A stretch of 64,000 bases of DNA from Terracoccus luteus (GCF_003635045.1 NZ_RBXT01000001.1:1426001-1490000), one strand, 5' to 3'. Counted from the first letter of the stretch, positions 6,437 through 14,650 are shown. Translations and numbers: made by a program. The notes: generated from the sequence alone by a model not told the origin.

Positions 6437-6885
6437 GACTTGACGGTAGGACACCCACGACGACGGCCACGTCGCGACACCCAGGGCGAACCGTCGGCGC
6501 GCAGGTCGTGACGCCCCTGCGAGCCGAGCCGCCCGGCAAGCATCGTCGAGGCGGGGATGAGCAGGAACCACACCCACTGGTGGGTGAAGAAGAAGAGGGC
6601 CGTCGCGACGAGCGGCACCCAGGCGTAGGGGCGCTGCAGCAGGCCGACGCAGGCCGACCGACCGGCATCCTCGTCGGTGTGGGTGGTGGCGCCGACCCCG
6701 GCGAGCGGGGGGAGGTCGGTGAAGAGGGCGTCGAGCTCGCTGCGCCAGTCGGCGTCACCGGCACGGCCGCGACGGTCCTCGTACTCGAAGGCGTCGAGAC
6801 GGCCGGCGGCGCGGTGCGCGGCGAGCGCCTCGAGGGCCTGCGATCGGTCGGTGCTGCTGGCGCGGGTGTCGTGGTCGTTGCTCAT
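6433..6885 (-). CDS. DUF1707 and two-helix membrane protein (first of a pair)
   Basis: A 150-aa paralogue of the next gene, starting MSNDHDTRAS at 6885. The DUF1707 domain is at residues 8-55 (QALEALAAHRAAGRLDAFEY, DRRGRAGDAD, then LDALFTDLPPLAG), and two hydrophobic segments follow (YAWVPLVATALFFF / WVWFLLIPASTMLAG). After the hairpin it has a basic tail of about 33 residues that the paralogue lacks; this tail could be a read-on into the intergenic sequence after a local duplication. The two products may form a hetero-oligomer in the membrane (inference). Confidence 0.75.
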   Translation of the reverse strand: MSNDHDTRASSTDRSQALEALAAHRAAGRLDAFEYEDRRGRAGDADWRSELDALFTDLPPLAGVGATTHTDEDAGRSACVGLLQRPYAWVPLVATALFFFTHQWVWFLLIPASTMLAGRLGSQGRHDLRADGSPWVSRRGRRRGCPTVKS

Positions 6886-6969
6886 GGCACGACGGTAGGA
6901 GCCGACACGACACCGGACCCACGACATCTGTCATGGGTCCGGGGTGCCATTCACGTCAGCGGCGCGGGC

Positions 6970-7395
6970 TCACTCGTCAGGGGTGAGGCGCACCGAGATG
7001 CTGTTGATGCAGTAGCGCTGGTCGGTCGGGGTGCCGTAGCCCTCGCCCTCGAAGACGTGGCCGAGGTGGGAGCCACAGGTCGCGCACCGCACCTCGACGC
7101 GCTTCATGCCGAAGGCGCGGTCCTCGATGTACTCGACCGAGTCACCGGCCAACGGGGAGTAGAACGACGGCCACCCGCAGTGCGACTCGAACTTCGTGTC
7201 GCTGCGAAACAGCTCGGCGCCACAGGCGCGGCAGCTGTAGACGCCCTTGGTCTTGGTGTCGGTGTACTCGCCGCGGAACGCGGGCTCGGTGCCGGCCTGG
7301 CGCAGCACCTGGTACTCCGCCGGGGTCAGCTCGGCCCGCCACTGCTCGTCGGTCTTGTCGACGGCGTACGTCTTGCCCTTGGTCTGGTCGCTCAT
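6970..7395 (-). CDS. msrB: Peptide-methionine (R)-S-oxide reductase MsrB
   Basis: A 141-aa MsrB that repairs R-methionine sulfoxide in oxidised proteins. Two CxxC pairs (C55/C58 in SCRACG and C104/C107 in CATCG) make the structural zinc site, and the catalytic cysteine is C129 in RYCINS. The family signatures SHCGWPSFYSP and GHVFEGEGY are intact. Length is normal for the stand-alone enzyme. The start at 7395 gives MSDQTKGKTY. It appears monocistronic, facing the DNA-repair pair to its right. Confidence 0.95.
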   Translation of the reverse strand: MSDQTKGKTYAVDKTDEQWRAELTPAEYQVLRQAGTEPAFRGEYTDTKTKGVYSCRACGAELFRSDTKFESHCGWPSFYSPLAGDSVEYIEDRAFGMKRVEVRCATCGSHLGHVFEGEGYGTPTDQRYCINSISVRLTPDE

Positions 7396-7476
7396 GCAGC
7401 CTTCAACGCCGGCCGGCCCCGCTTTGTGCCCGCCATGGACCCTGGCTGGTACCGGTGCGGTGTCGCCGCCCGCCCC

Positions 7477-7482
7477 TAGGGT
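7477..7482 (+). promoter_or_regulatory. -10 box, leaderless start of the LigD-type polymerase gene
   Basis: TAGGGT ends 6 nt before the ATG at 7489. Confidence 0.45.
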
Positions 7483-7488
7483 GGCGTC

Positions 7489-8571
7489 ATGGCCAAAGCC
7501 CCCGCCGCCACCGTCACGGCCGGAGACCGCGAGGTGCGGGTCTCGAGCCCCGACCGGGTCGTCTACGAGGCCACCGACCGCACGCCGGCCGTGACCAAGC
7601 TGGAGGTCTGCGAGTACTTCGCGACCGTCGGCGACGCCATGATGCGCGCCGTGGGCGATCGGCCGACCGCCATGGAGCGCTGGCCCGACGGGTGGCGAGA
7701 GGGGATGCGGCTCGCGACGGGCCCGCAGGACCGCGAGGGCGACGGGTTCTACCAGAAGCGGCTGCCGCGGGGCGCGCCCGACTACGTCGAGACCGTGCGC
7801 ATCCGGTTCCCGAGCGGCCGGGAGGCCGACGAGCTCTGCCCGACCGAGACGGCATCCCTCGTCTGGGCCGCGCAGATGGGCGCGCTCACCCTGCACCCGT
7901 GGCCGGTCCGCCGACCGGACGTCGACCACCCCGACGAGCTGCGCATCGACCTCGACCCCCAGCCCGGTACCGGCTTCGCCGACGCACAGAGGGTCGCGGC
8001 GGTGCTGCGCGAGCTGCTCGAGGAGCACGGTCTGCGGGGCTACCCCAAGACGAGCGGCAACCGCGGCGTGCACGTCTACGTGCGCATCGAGCCGCGGTGG
8101 GACTTCGACGACGTGCGCCACGCCGCCATCGGCCTCGGCCGCGAGCTGGAGCGACGCGACGACGGCGTGACGACGGCCTGGTGGAAGGAGGAACGCGGCA
8201 CCCGCCTGTTCCTCGACTACAACCAGAACCTGCGCGACCGCACCATCGCCGGGGCCTGGAGCCTGCGCGCCCGCCCGTGCGCGCCCGTCAGCACCCCACT
8301 GACGTGGGAGGGTCTGGCCGAGGTGCGCGACCCCGCCGAGCTCAACCTCGTGACGGTGCCCGAGCGGCTCGCCGACGGCGACCCGTGGGCCGACATCGAC
8401 GAGCAGGCCCACTCCATCGAGCCGCTGCTCGCCCTGTGGGAGGACCTGCCCGGCGGCGAGCTCAACTGGCCGCCCGACTACCCGAAGCAGCCGGGCGAGC
8501 CGCCCCGGGTGCAGCCGAGCAAGAAGGTCGCCGAGCACTGGGACGCCGACGGCAACCGGGTGCAGGAGTAG
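7489..8571 (+). CDS. LigD-type polymerase/primase domain protein
   Basis: A 360-aa stand-alone archaeo-eukaryotic primase-type polymerase, like the Pol domain of bacterial LigD. It would add ribo- or deoxynucleotides at breaks or gaps. Visible motifs are the catalytic IDLDPQPGTGF, the segment YPKTSGNRGVHVYVRI and FLDYNQNLRDRTIAGAW. The nuclease and ligase domains of full LigD are absent. An ATP-dependent ligase follows 42 nt downstream, so the pair works as a split LigD. No Ku gene lies in the window. A paralogue (27095-28069) sits 20 kb away. Confidence 0.88.
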   Translation: MAKAPAATVTAGDREVRVSSPDRVVYEATDRTPAVTKLEVCEYFATVGDAMMRAVGDRPTAMERWPDGWREGMRLATGPQDREGDGFYQKRLPRGAPDYVETVRIRFPSGREADELCPTETASLVWAAQMGALTLHPWPVRRPDVDHPDELRIDLDPQPGTGFADAQRVAAVLRELLEEHGLRGYPKTSGNRGVHVYVRIEPRWDFDDVRHAAIGLGRELERRDDGVTTAWWKEERGTRLFLDYNQNLRDRTIAGAWSLRARPCAPVSTPLTWEGLAEVRDPAELNLVTVPERLADGDPWADIDEQAHSIEPLLALWEDLPGGELNWPPDYPKQPGEPPRVQPSKKVAEHWDADGNRVQE

Positions 8572-8601
8572 CGCGGCCGCGACGGCTGGGGGCCCGCCCG
8601 G

Positions 8602-8607
8602 CACAAT
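8602..8607 (+). promoter_or_regulatory. -10 box, possible second start for the ligase gene
   Basis: CACAAT ends 6 nt before the ATG at 8614, so the ligase may also have its own leaderless transcript. Confidence 0.35.
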
Positions 8608-8613
8608 GAGGCC

Positions 8614-9678
8614 ATGGACCTGCCCGTGATGCCGCCGCTCGCCCCGATGCTGGCCAAGGCCGTCAAGGGCATGCCGACCGGCGAGCTCAGCTACGAGCCG
8701 AAGTGGGACGGCTTCCGCTCCATCATCTTCCGTGACGGCGACGAGGTCGAGATCGGCTCGCGCAACGGCAAGCCGATGACCCGGTACTTCCCCGAGGTCG
8801 TCGAGGCGGTGCGGTCCAACCTGCCCGAGAGGTGCGTCGTCGACGGCGAGATCGTCGTCGTCGTGGGGGAGCGGCTCGAGTTCGAGGTGCTCTCGCAGCG
8901 CATCCACCCGGCTGTCAGCCGCGTGACGATGCTCTCGCAGCAGACGCCGGCCTCCTTCATCGCCTTCGACCTCGTCGCCCTCGACGACCGCGACCTCAGC
9001 GGCGAGCCCTTCTCGGTGCGGCGGTCGATGCTCGAGGACGCGCTGGCCGGAGCCAGGCCCCCCGTGCACCTCACCCCCGCCACCCGCGACCCGGCCACCG
9101 CCACCGAGTGGTTCGAGCAGTTCGAGGGGGCCGGCCTCGACGGCATCGTCGCCAAGCCGCTCGGCGGCACCTACGAGCCCGACAAGCGCACCATGAGCAA
9201 GGTCAAGCACGAGCGCACCGCCGACTGCGTGCTCGCCGGCTACCGGGTCCACAAGAGCGGCCCCGACGCCATCGGCTCGCTGCTGCTCGGCCTGTACGAC
9301 GAGCAGGGAACGCTCGCCTCGGTCGGGGTCATCGGCTCGTTCCCGATGGCCCGTCGCCGCGAGCTCTTCACCGAGCTGCAGCCCCTCGTCGCGACGTTCG
9401 ACGAGCACCCGTGGGCATGGGGGCGCCAGGAGGAGGGGACCCGCACGCCGCGCAGCTCCGAGACGAGCCGCTGGAACGCGGGCAAAGACCTCTCGTTCAC
9501 GCCCCTGCGCCCCGAGCGGGTCATCGAGGTGCGCTACGAGCACATGGAGGGCGAGCGGTTCCGCCACATGGCGCAGTGGAACCGGTGGCGGCCGGACCGT
9601 GACCCCCGCTCGTGCACCTACGCGCAGCTCGAGGAGCCCGTGCGCTACGACCTCGCCGACATCCTCGGCGCTGGCTGA
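8614..9678 (+). CDS. ligC: ATP-dependent DNA ligase, LigC type
   Basis: A 354-aa ATP-dependent DNA ligase with only the adenylation and OB-fold domains. The nucleotidyl lysine is K30 in EPKWDGFRS; motif III appears in SFIAFDLVAL, motif IV in GLDGIVAKPL, and motif V in KVKHERTADCVLAGYR. The C-terminal OB domain ends near RPDRDPRSCTYAQLE. LigC-type enzymes seal gaps left in NHEJ-like or base-excision repair; the upstream polymerase is its natural partner. The gene symbol is assigned by resemblance to mycobacterial LigC and has not been checked by alignment. Confidence 0.9.
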   Translation: MDLPVMPPLAPMLAKAVKGMPTGELSYEPKWDGFRSIIFRDGDEVEIGSRNGKPMTRYFPEVVEAVRSNLPERCVVDGEIVVVVGERLEFEVLSQRIHPAVSRVTMLSQQTPASFIAFDLVALDDRDLSGEPFSVRRSMLEDALAGARPPVHLTPATRDPATATEWFEQFEGAGLDGIVAKPLGGTYEPDKRTMSKVKHERTADCVLAGYRVHKSGPDAIGSLLLGLYDEQGTLASVGVIGSFPMARRRELFTELQPLVATFDEHPWAWGRQEEGTRTPRSSETSRWNAGKDLSFTPLRPERVIEVRYEHMEGERFRHMAQWNRWRPDRDPRSCTYAQLEEPVRYDLADILGAG

Positions 9679-9691
9679 GGTCGCGCGCGGC

Positions 9692-10897
9692 ATGGCGAGC
9701 GGGACCTCACGCCGGCGTCGGCTCGTGACGCGGCCGGCCCTCGTGGCCGCCGCGGCCGGAGCGGGCAGCGCCCTCGGCATGGCCTCGGCGACCGTCGCCA
9801 CGAGCGCCTACATCGCGCGCCGGGTGCTGACCCCCGACGAGCTGCAGCCGGACGACGTGGCCGTCACGGCCCACGACGGCGACTCGGTGACCTTCGGCGC
9901 CACCGTCGACACGACGGCACCGGGACGGTACGGCGTGTGGCTCGACGGCGGCCGCGGCCACCTGCGGGTGGGAGAGGTGCTCTCGCGTGACGCGACGACG
10001 GTGCGCCGTGCCCTCGTGTCGGTCGACCGCGGCGAGGTGGCCGTCGGCCCGGCCCGCTGGAACCAGTACTACTACTGGGACCGCCCGTCGGTCAGCCTCG
10101 GCCTGGCCGACGAGGACGTCGAGGTGCGCTCCGACGTGGGCGCCATGCCGGCGTGGCTCGTCCGCCCGCCCTCACCCAGCGGTGGCGGGGGCGACTGGGC
10201 AGTGCTCGTGCACGGCCGCGGCGCCCGCAAGGAGGAGACGCTGCGGGCGGTGCCCGTCCTGCAGGATGCCGGGTGGTCGGCTCTCGTCGTCGCGTACCGC
10301 AACGACCGCGACGCCCCGCGGGGGCCGGACGGCCGCTACAACCTCGGCCTGTCCGAGTGGCGCGACGTCGAGGCCGCCGTGAGGTACGCCGTCGAGCACG
10401 GCGCCCGGAGGGTGGTGCTCTTCGGCTGGTCGATGGGCGGAGCCATCGCCCTACAGCTGCTCGCGCAGTCGCCGCTCGCGCACCACGTCGTCGCCGTCGT
10501 GCTCGACAGCCCGGTCGTCGACTGGGGGTCGGTCATCGCGCACCACGCCCGCACCAACCGCTTCCCGAGCCCGCTCGTGTCGCTGACGACCGGCCTCATG
10601 GCCTCGTCCCACGCGCGGCGTCTCGTCGGGGTGATCGAGCCCGTCGACGTCGCCCTCACCGACTGGGTGACCCGGGCCGACGAGCTGACCCGTCCCATGC
10701 TCGTCATCGCCTCGGCCGGCGACGCGTTCGTCCCCGACACGGCTGCCCTCGCCCTTGCCGAGCGGCGGCCCGACCTCGTCCGGCTGGAGCGGTGGGAGGT
10801 CGCCCGCCACTGCCGTGAGTGGAACACCGACCCGGTCCGTTGGGAACGGGCGGTGCGCGACTTCCTCGTCGACCTCGGTCGACCTCGGTCGACCTGA
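9692..10897 (+). CDS. Alpha/beta-hydrolase with N-terminal membrane anchor
   Basis: A 401-aa protein. An N-terminal hydrophobic stretch after RRRR (LVAAAAGAGSALGMASATVA) looks like a signal anchor. A beta-rich segment follows, then an alpha/beta-hydrolase domain from about residue 165. The nucleophile elbow is GWSMGG, with a likely oxyanion segment VLVHGRG and a C-terminal histidine in RHCREWN. The substrate is unknown; the fold resembles dipeptidyl-peptidase or esterase-like hydrolases. The ATG at 9692 avoids overlap with the ligase. The last codons are made by a 10-base tandem repeat (10868-10898). Confidence 0.8.
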   Translation: MASGTSRRRRLVTRPALVAAAAGAGSALGMASATVATSAYIARRVLTPDELQPDDVAVTAHDGDSVTFGATVDTTAPGRYGVWLDGGRGHLRVGEVLSRDATTVRRALVSVDRGEVAVGPARWNQYYYWDRPSVSLGLADEDVEVRSDVGAMPAWLVRPPSPSGGGGDWAVLVHGRGARKEETLRAVPVLQDAGWSALVVAYRNDRDAPRGPDGRYNLGLSEWRDVEAAVRYAVEHGARRVVLFGWSMGGAIALQLLAQSPLAHHVVAVVLDSPVVDWGSVIAHHARTNRFPSPLVSLTTGLMASSHARRLVGVIEPVDVALTDWVTRADELTRPMLVIASAGDAFVPDTAALALAERRPDLVRLERWEVARHCREWNTDPVRWERAVRDFLVDLGRPRST

Positions 10898-10898
10898 C
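10868..10898 (+). repeat. 10-bp tandem repeat at the 3' end of the hydrolase gene
   Basis: GTCGACCTCG is repeated about three times and encodes the end of the protein (VDLGRPRST); the third copy decays into the stop codon. Confidence 0.6.
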
Positions 10899-10927
10899 CG
10901 GACCTGATCCGATCGGGAGGCCGGCCG

Positions 10928-11686
10928 TCAGCGACGGACCAGCCAGCGGCCCATGACGGTGCCGTCCTGCTCGACGAGCAGGCGCAGGTCGAGCTCGGCC
11001 GGGGTGCCGCGCTCGCCGACGGTGCGCGGGGCGTCACCCCCGACGACGTGCGGTGCGATCGTGTAGCAGAGCTCGTCGACGAGTCCGGCCGCGAGCAGGG
11101 TGCCGAGCAGGCCCGGACCGCCCTCGCAGAGCAGGTGGTGCAGGCGCCGGTCCCCGAGCTGCCGCACCAGCTCGTCGGGCTCGACGTGGTCGTCACCGCA
11201 GACGAGCACGTTGCCGTCGCCGACGTGGCCACGGGCCTCGTCGACGAGGCCCGACGACCGGGGGAGCGCGACGAGCACCGAGCCGTCGGTGACGCCCTGC
11301 ACCGTCGGTGGCACCTCGCCGTGCTGCGTCACGACGACGAGCACGAGCCGGTCGGCCAGTCCCCGGTCGCGGCGCAGCCGCACCAGGTCATCGGCGACCG
11401 TCAGCGGCGGATAGCCCTCTGCGCGAATGGTGCCCGCCCCGACCACCACCGCGGCGGCGGCCGCGCGCAGCTGCTCGAACACGACGTGGTCGGCGTCGTC
11501 GTTGAGCGAGCCCGACTTCCCGTCGGCGCCCGTCGCTGCACCGTCGACCGAGGTGACCATGTTGCACCGCATCCACCCACGGTCGGTGTCGACGGGAGGG
11601 CGGTACGCCTCGAAGAGGGCGTCGGGGGTCAGCTCGCCACCGATGGCAGCGGACACGGCATCCGGGCTCTGGAGCAGCAGGCGCAT
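10928..11686 (-). CDS. RibD C-terminal-type pyrimidine reductase family protein
   Basis: A 252-aa protein of the dihydrofolate-reductase-like RibD C-terminal family. Its signatures are RGWMRCNMVTSVDGAA near the N-terminus, the NADPH-binding VVVGAGTIRAEGY, LVCGDDH, and LCEGGPGLLGTLLAAGLVDEL near residue 200. Such proteins reduce the ribosyl of a riboflavin or related pyrimidine intermediate, but stand-alone copies have diverse roles. The start MRLLLQSPDAV at 11686 is preferred over 11716. It is divergent from ppk2, with a 59-bp shared spacer. Confidence 0.85.
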   Translation of the reverse strand: MRLLLQSPDAVSAAIGGELTPDALFEAYRPPVDTDRGWMRCNMVTSVDGAATGADGKSGSLNDDADHVVFEQLRAAAAAVVVGAGTIRAEGYPPLTVADDLVRLRRDRGLADRLVLVVVTQHGEVPPTVQGVTDGSVLVALPRSSGLVDEARGHVGDGNVLVCGDDHVEPDELVRQLGDRRLHHLLCEGGPGLLGTLLAAGLVDELCYTIAPHVVGGDAPRTVGERGTPAELDLRLLVEQDGTVMGRWLVRR

Positions 11687-11745
11687 GTCGTCAGTATCGG
11701 GCGCGGGTCCGCCCACCGCGACGCCACGTCCGGCAGGATGACCGG

Positions 11746-12678
11746 ATGGGCGCGAAGAAGAGGGACAAGAACCAGAAGGCCGACGACGCGAAGCAGATCG
11801 CGAAGGACAAGGCGATCGCCAAGCACGAGAAGGAGTCGCTCGACGCGCTGGGTGACTTCGGCTCCGCGCTGCGGGTGGCCAAGGGCTTCGTGCTCGCCGA
11901 CGTCGACCCTCACTCGACGCCCGCGTTCGACGGAGACAAGGTGGCGGGTCAGGCCGCCCTGCGCGCCTCGGAGGCCGAGCTGGGCGACCTGCTCGAGCGT
12001 CTCTTCGCCGAGTCGACGGCGGGCTCGAAGCGCTCGCTGCTGCTCGTCGTGCAGGGCATGGACACCTCGGGCAAGGGCGGCATCATGCGCCACGTCGTCG
12101 CCGTCAACCCCGAGGGCGTGCGCGCCACCGCCTTCAAGTCGCCGACGAAGGAGGAGCTGGCCCACGACTTCCTGTGGCGCATCGAGAAGGCGCTGCCCGA
12201 GCCGGGCCAGCTCGGGGTCTTCGACCGCTCCCACTACGAGGACGTGCTCATCGTCCGGGTCCACGACATCGTGCCGCGCGAGGTGTGGTCGAAGCGCTAC
12301 GCCCAGATCAACGCCTTCGAGCGCAGGGCCGCGGCCGCCGGCATCCACGTCGTCAAGGTGATGACGCACATCAGCAAGGACGAGCAGCGCTCGCGCCTCG
12401 CCGAGCGGCTCGACCGCCCCGACAAGTTCTACAAGTACAACCCGGGCGACGTCGACGAGCGGCTGCACTGGGACGCCTACATGGAGGGCTACCAGGCCGT
12501 GCTCGACAAGACGTCGACGGTGGGCGCGCCCTGGTACGTCGTGCCGTCCGACCGCAAGTGGTACGCCCGGCTGGCCGTGCAGCAGCTGCTGCTCGAGGCA
12601 CTGCGGTCGATGGACCTCCAGTGGCCGGCCGCCGACTTCGACGTCGAGATCGAGAAGGTGCGTCTGGCCGAGAGCTGA
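11746..12678 (+). CDS. Polyphosphate kinase 2 family protein
   Basis: A 310-aa PPK2-family kinase that moves phosphate between polyphosphate and nucleotides. The Walker A loop is GMDTSGKGGIMRHV (about residues 105-118), the Walker B-like motif is FDRSHYEDVLIVRVH, and a lid segment KRYAQINAFER follows. The catalytic WDAYMEGYQ is intact. The N-terminal 45 residues are highly charged (KKRDKNQKADDAKQ). The single-domain size fits class I or III PPK2; the preferred direction (ADP or AMP phosphorylation) cannot be read from sequence alone. Confidence 0.92.
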   Translation: MGAKKRDKNQKADDAKQIAKDKAIAKHEKESLDALGDFGSALRVAKGFVLADVDPHSTPAFDGDKVAGQAALRASEAELGDLLERLFAESTAGSKRSLLLVVQGMDTSGKGGIMRHVVAVNPEGVRATAFKSPTKEELAHDFLWRIEKALPEPGQLGVFDRSHYEDVLIVRVHDIVPREVWSKRYAQINAFERRAAAAGIHVVKVMTHISKDEQRSRLAERLDRPDKFYKYNPGDVDERLHWDAYMEGYQAVLDKTSTVGAPWYVVPSDRKWYARLAVQQLLLEALRSMDLQWPAADFDVEIEKVRLAES

Positions 12679-12708
12679 GGCGGGCGCTCGCCGGACAGGC
12701 TCGGCGGA

Positions 12709-12714
12709 TAACCT
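12709..12714 (+). promoter_or_regulatory. -10 box, leaderless start of the YihY/BrkB gene
   Basis: TAACCT ends 7 nt before the ATG at 12722. Confidence 0.45.
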
Positions 12715-12721
12715 CGAGCCG

Positions 12722-13948
12722 ATGACCTGGAGAACGCGGCTGAGGGCCGGACTCGGGCGAGTACCGGGCCTGCTCACCCTCGCGCGCCTGACGCTGCAGA
12801 CGTTCAACACGTGTCTGCGCTACCGCGTCACCGGTCTCGCGGCGGAGGCGGCGTTCTACATGCTGCTGTCGCTGCCGCCTCTCGTGCTGGGCCTCTTCGG
12901 TGGCCTCGGCTACGTGGGCCGGTGGCTGGGGCCGGAGACCGTCTCCGTCGTCGTCGAGAGCATCGAGCAGTACGCGCTGCGCTTCCTCACCGAGGCCAGC
13001 GTCACCGAGCTCGTGCTGCCGACGATCGAGGACGTGCTGCGGGGCGGCCGGGCCGAGCTCGTCTCGGTCGGCTTCCTGCTGTCGATCTGGTCGGGCTCGC
13101 GGGCCCTCAACGTCTTCGTCGACACGATCTCGATCATGTACGGGCAGAAGGACGTCCGCGGGATCGTGCACATGCGGGCGGTGAGCATCGTCCTCTACGT
13201 CATCGGCATCCTCGCGGCGATCGTCACGCTGCCGCTCGTGCTCGTCGGCCCCGAGCTCGTGCGCGGCTGGCTGCCGAGCCAGCTCGACTTCATCGGCCTG
13301 CTCTACTGGCCTTTCGTGCTGCTGCTCAGCGTCGCCGGCCTGACGACGCTCTACCAGGTCTCGATGCCGCGACGGGCCTCGTGGTGGCGCGACGTGCCCG
13401 GCGCCGCGTTGGCCCTCGTCATCTGGCTGCTCGCCTCGGTCGTCGTCCGCGTCGCGCTGCAGGCCACCCTCGGCGGCTCGACGACCATCTTCGGGCCCCT
13501 CAGCACGCCGATCGTGCTGCTCATCTGGCTTTACACCCTCGCGATCGCCATCCTCATCGGCGCCGGCCTCAACGCCGCGACGCGCGTCATCTGGCCGGTC
13601 CGGCTGTTCGACCCCACCTCACGCCGGCTCATCAGCCAGGCCCGCTCCCGCTTCCGCCGACCGGCGGTGTCGCCCGCAGCCGGGTCAGTGGGGGCGTCGC
13701 CGACCGTGACGCCCGCCGAGGTCGCGCTGGCCGACAGCGGGCCGGATGCCGGTGGGCCGGATGAGCGGGCGGACGCGCCGGCGGGTGCCGACGGGGCGGG
13801 CGACGCGCTGCCGGGCTTCGACGACGAGGCCACCCGCCGGGCCCTCGAGCAGCAGTTCGCCAAGCGCGAGCGGTCGGCCTTCGCCGAGGCCATCGAGCGG
13901 GAGCTCTCGCACGGCCTACGCGGTGGCCGTGACGCCGACCCCCGCTGA
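12722..13948 (+). CDS. YihY/BrkB-family inner-membrane protein
   Basis: A 408-aa integral membrane protein. About six helices lie in residues 20-295, including AAFYMLLSLPPLVLGLFGGL, SVGFLLSIWSGSRALNVF, IVLYVIGILAAIVTLPLVLV, and IVLLIWLYTLAIAILIGAGL followed by N. The last is the typical end of the BrkB/YihY family. The cytoplasmic tail of about 110 residues is rich in Ala, Gly, Asp and Pro and poorly conserved in type. The family was once called ribonuclease BN, which is now regarded as wrong; its transport function is not settled. It follows ppk2 by 43 nt. Confidence 0.88.
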   Translation: MTWRTRLRAGLGRVPGLLTLARLTLQTFNTCLRYRVTGLAAEAAFYMLLSLPPLVLGLFGGLGYVGRWLGPETVSVVVESIEQYALRFLTEASVTELVLPTIEDVLRGGRAELVSVGFLLSIWSGSRALNVFVDTISIMYGQKDVRGIVHMRAVSIVLYVIGILAAIVTLPLVLVGPELVRGWLPSQLDFIGLLYWPFVLLLSVAGLTTLYQVSMPRRASWWRDVPGAALALVIWLLASVVVRVALQATLGGSTTIFGPLSTPIVLLIWLYTLAIAILIGAGLNAATRVIWPVRLFDPTSRRLISQARSRFRRPAVSPAAGSVGASPTVTPAEVALADSGPDAGGPDERADAPAGADGAGDALPGFDDEATRRALEQQFAKRERSAFAEAIERELSHGLRGGRDADPR

Positions 13949-14016
13949 AGGACAGGGCGATTCGTGCTCAGCGACCGGCATCCGGCGCTCTTCGGCGGCC
14001 CCGCGACGACCCGGTT

Positions 14017-14045
14017 TTGTGTCTGGTCCGGGGATCCGCTAACGT
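14017..14045 (+). promoter_or_regulatory. Promoter of the Gly-Cys-Val tRNA operon
   Basis: TTGTGT (14017-14022) and TAACGT (14040-14045) are separated by exactly 17 nt, and the tRNA begins 40 nt after the -10. It is one of the best housekeeping-type promoters in the window. Confidence 0.65.
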
Positions 14046-14084
14046 TTACCTCGCACCGCGGGGAAGTTACACCGCTGGTGTTCC

Positions 14085-14157
14085 GCGGACGTAGCTCAGT
14101 TGGTAGAGCGCAACCTTGCCAAGGTTGAGGTCGCCGGTTCGAGCCCGGTCGTCCGCT
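14085..14157 (+). tRNA. tRNA-Gly (GCC)
   Basis: The acceptor arms GCGGACG and CGTCCGC pair perfectly. The anticodon stem CAACC/GGTTG encloses the loop TTGCCAA with anticodon GCC, and the T-arm is GCCGG-TTCGAGC-CCGGT. The 73-nt gene lacks an encoded CCA. It is the first of three closely spaced tRNAs. Confidence 0.97.
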
Positions 14158-14190
14158 CGGAGGCAAACTCCAGAGGTCTTGCCTTCAAGC

Positions 14191-14261
14191 GGTGGAGTGG
14201 CCGAGAGGCGAGGCAGCGGCCTGCAAAGCCGCGTACACGGGTTCAAATCCCGTCTCCACCT
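14191..14261 (+). tRNA. tRNA-Cys (GCA)
   Basis: The acceptor arms GGTGGAG and CTCCACC pair, the anticodon stem GCGGC/GCCGC encloses CTGCAAA (anticodon GCA), and the T-arm is ACGGG-TTCAAAT-CCCGT. CCA is not encoded. It lies 33 nt after tRNA-Gly. Confidence 0.97.
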
Positions 14262-14279
14262 CGGTCGTGAGACGCACTC

Positions 14280-14354
14280 GGGCGATTGGCGCAGTGGTAG
14301 CGCGCTTCCTTGACACGGAAGAGGTCACTGGTTCAAACCCAGTATCGCCCACCA
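14280..14354 (+). tRNA. tRNA-Val (GAC)
   Basis: The acceptor arms GGGCGAT and ATCGCCC pair, the anticodon stem CTTCC/GGAAG encloses TTGACAC (anticodon GAC), and the T-arm is ACTGG-TTCAAAC-CCAGT. Unlike its two neighbours it encodes the CCA end (14352-14354). Confidence 0.97.
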
Positions 14355-14361
14355 GCACGAC

Positions 14362-14399
14362 GAAGGCGCTCGAGCCGCGACAGCGGCCCGGGCGCCTTC
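14362..14399 (+). terminator. Terminator after the tRNA operon
   Basis: The outer arms GAAGGCGC and GCGCCTTC enclose an inner CCGC-GACA-GCGG hairpin, 8 nt after tRNA-Val. There is no U-tract, as usual in these genomes. Confidence 0.6.
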
Positions 14400-14422
14400 C
14401 GCGTTCCCGGGTCACGTCGCGC

Positions 14423-14470
14423 GTCATGTCGCGGCATCCGGCGCCATGACCCCGTCGACCGCGACATGAC
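14423..14470. repeat. 12-bp perfect inverted repeat beside the tRNA operon
   Basis: GTCATGTCGCGG (14423-14434) and its exact complement CCGCGACATGAC (14459-14470) are separated by 24 nt. A near copy, GTCACGTCGCGC, directly precedes the left arm. The rest of the ~290-base stretch between the tRNAs and the next start (14400-14650) holds no gene or riboswitch that I can support. Confidence 0.6.
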
Positions 14471-14650
14471 CGGCGATCTGACCTCGCTCCGTGGCCGGGG
14501 GAGTACGCACGACATGTCCGTTTGGGGCGGTGTCCAGAATTTCGACCGCTTCGAGGTGCTGACATCCCCGGCATCTGCCATCCTGAAGGTCCAGCGTCGG
14601 CCCCCTCCGCCGGCCTGGGCTACCTCCAACGGCGTGAGTAGGACCCCTCC

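Noticed and set aside
6970-9801. 943-codon minus-strand frame covering msrB and the ligase pair
   Set aside because: Only its last 141 codons (msrB) are real; the rest is the antisense shadow of two well-supported plus-strand genes.
14400-14650. Fluoride riboswitch upstream of crcB
   Set aside because: The conserved pseudoknot sequences of the crcB motif could not be found in this stretch.
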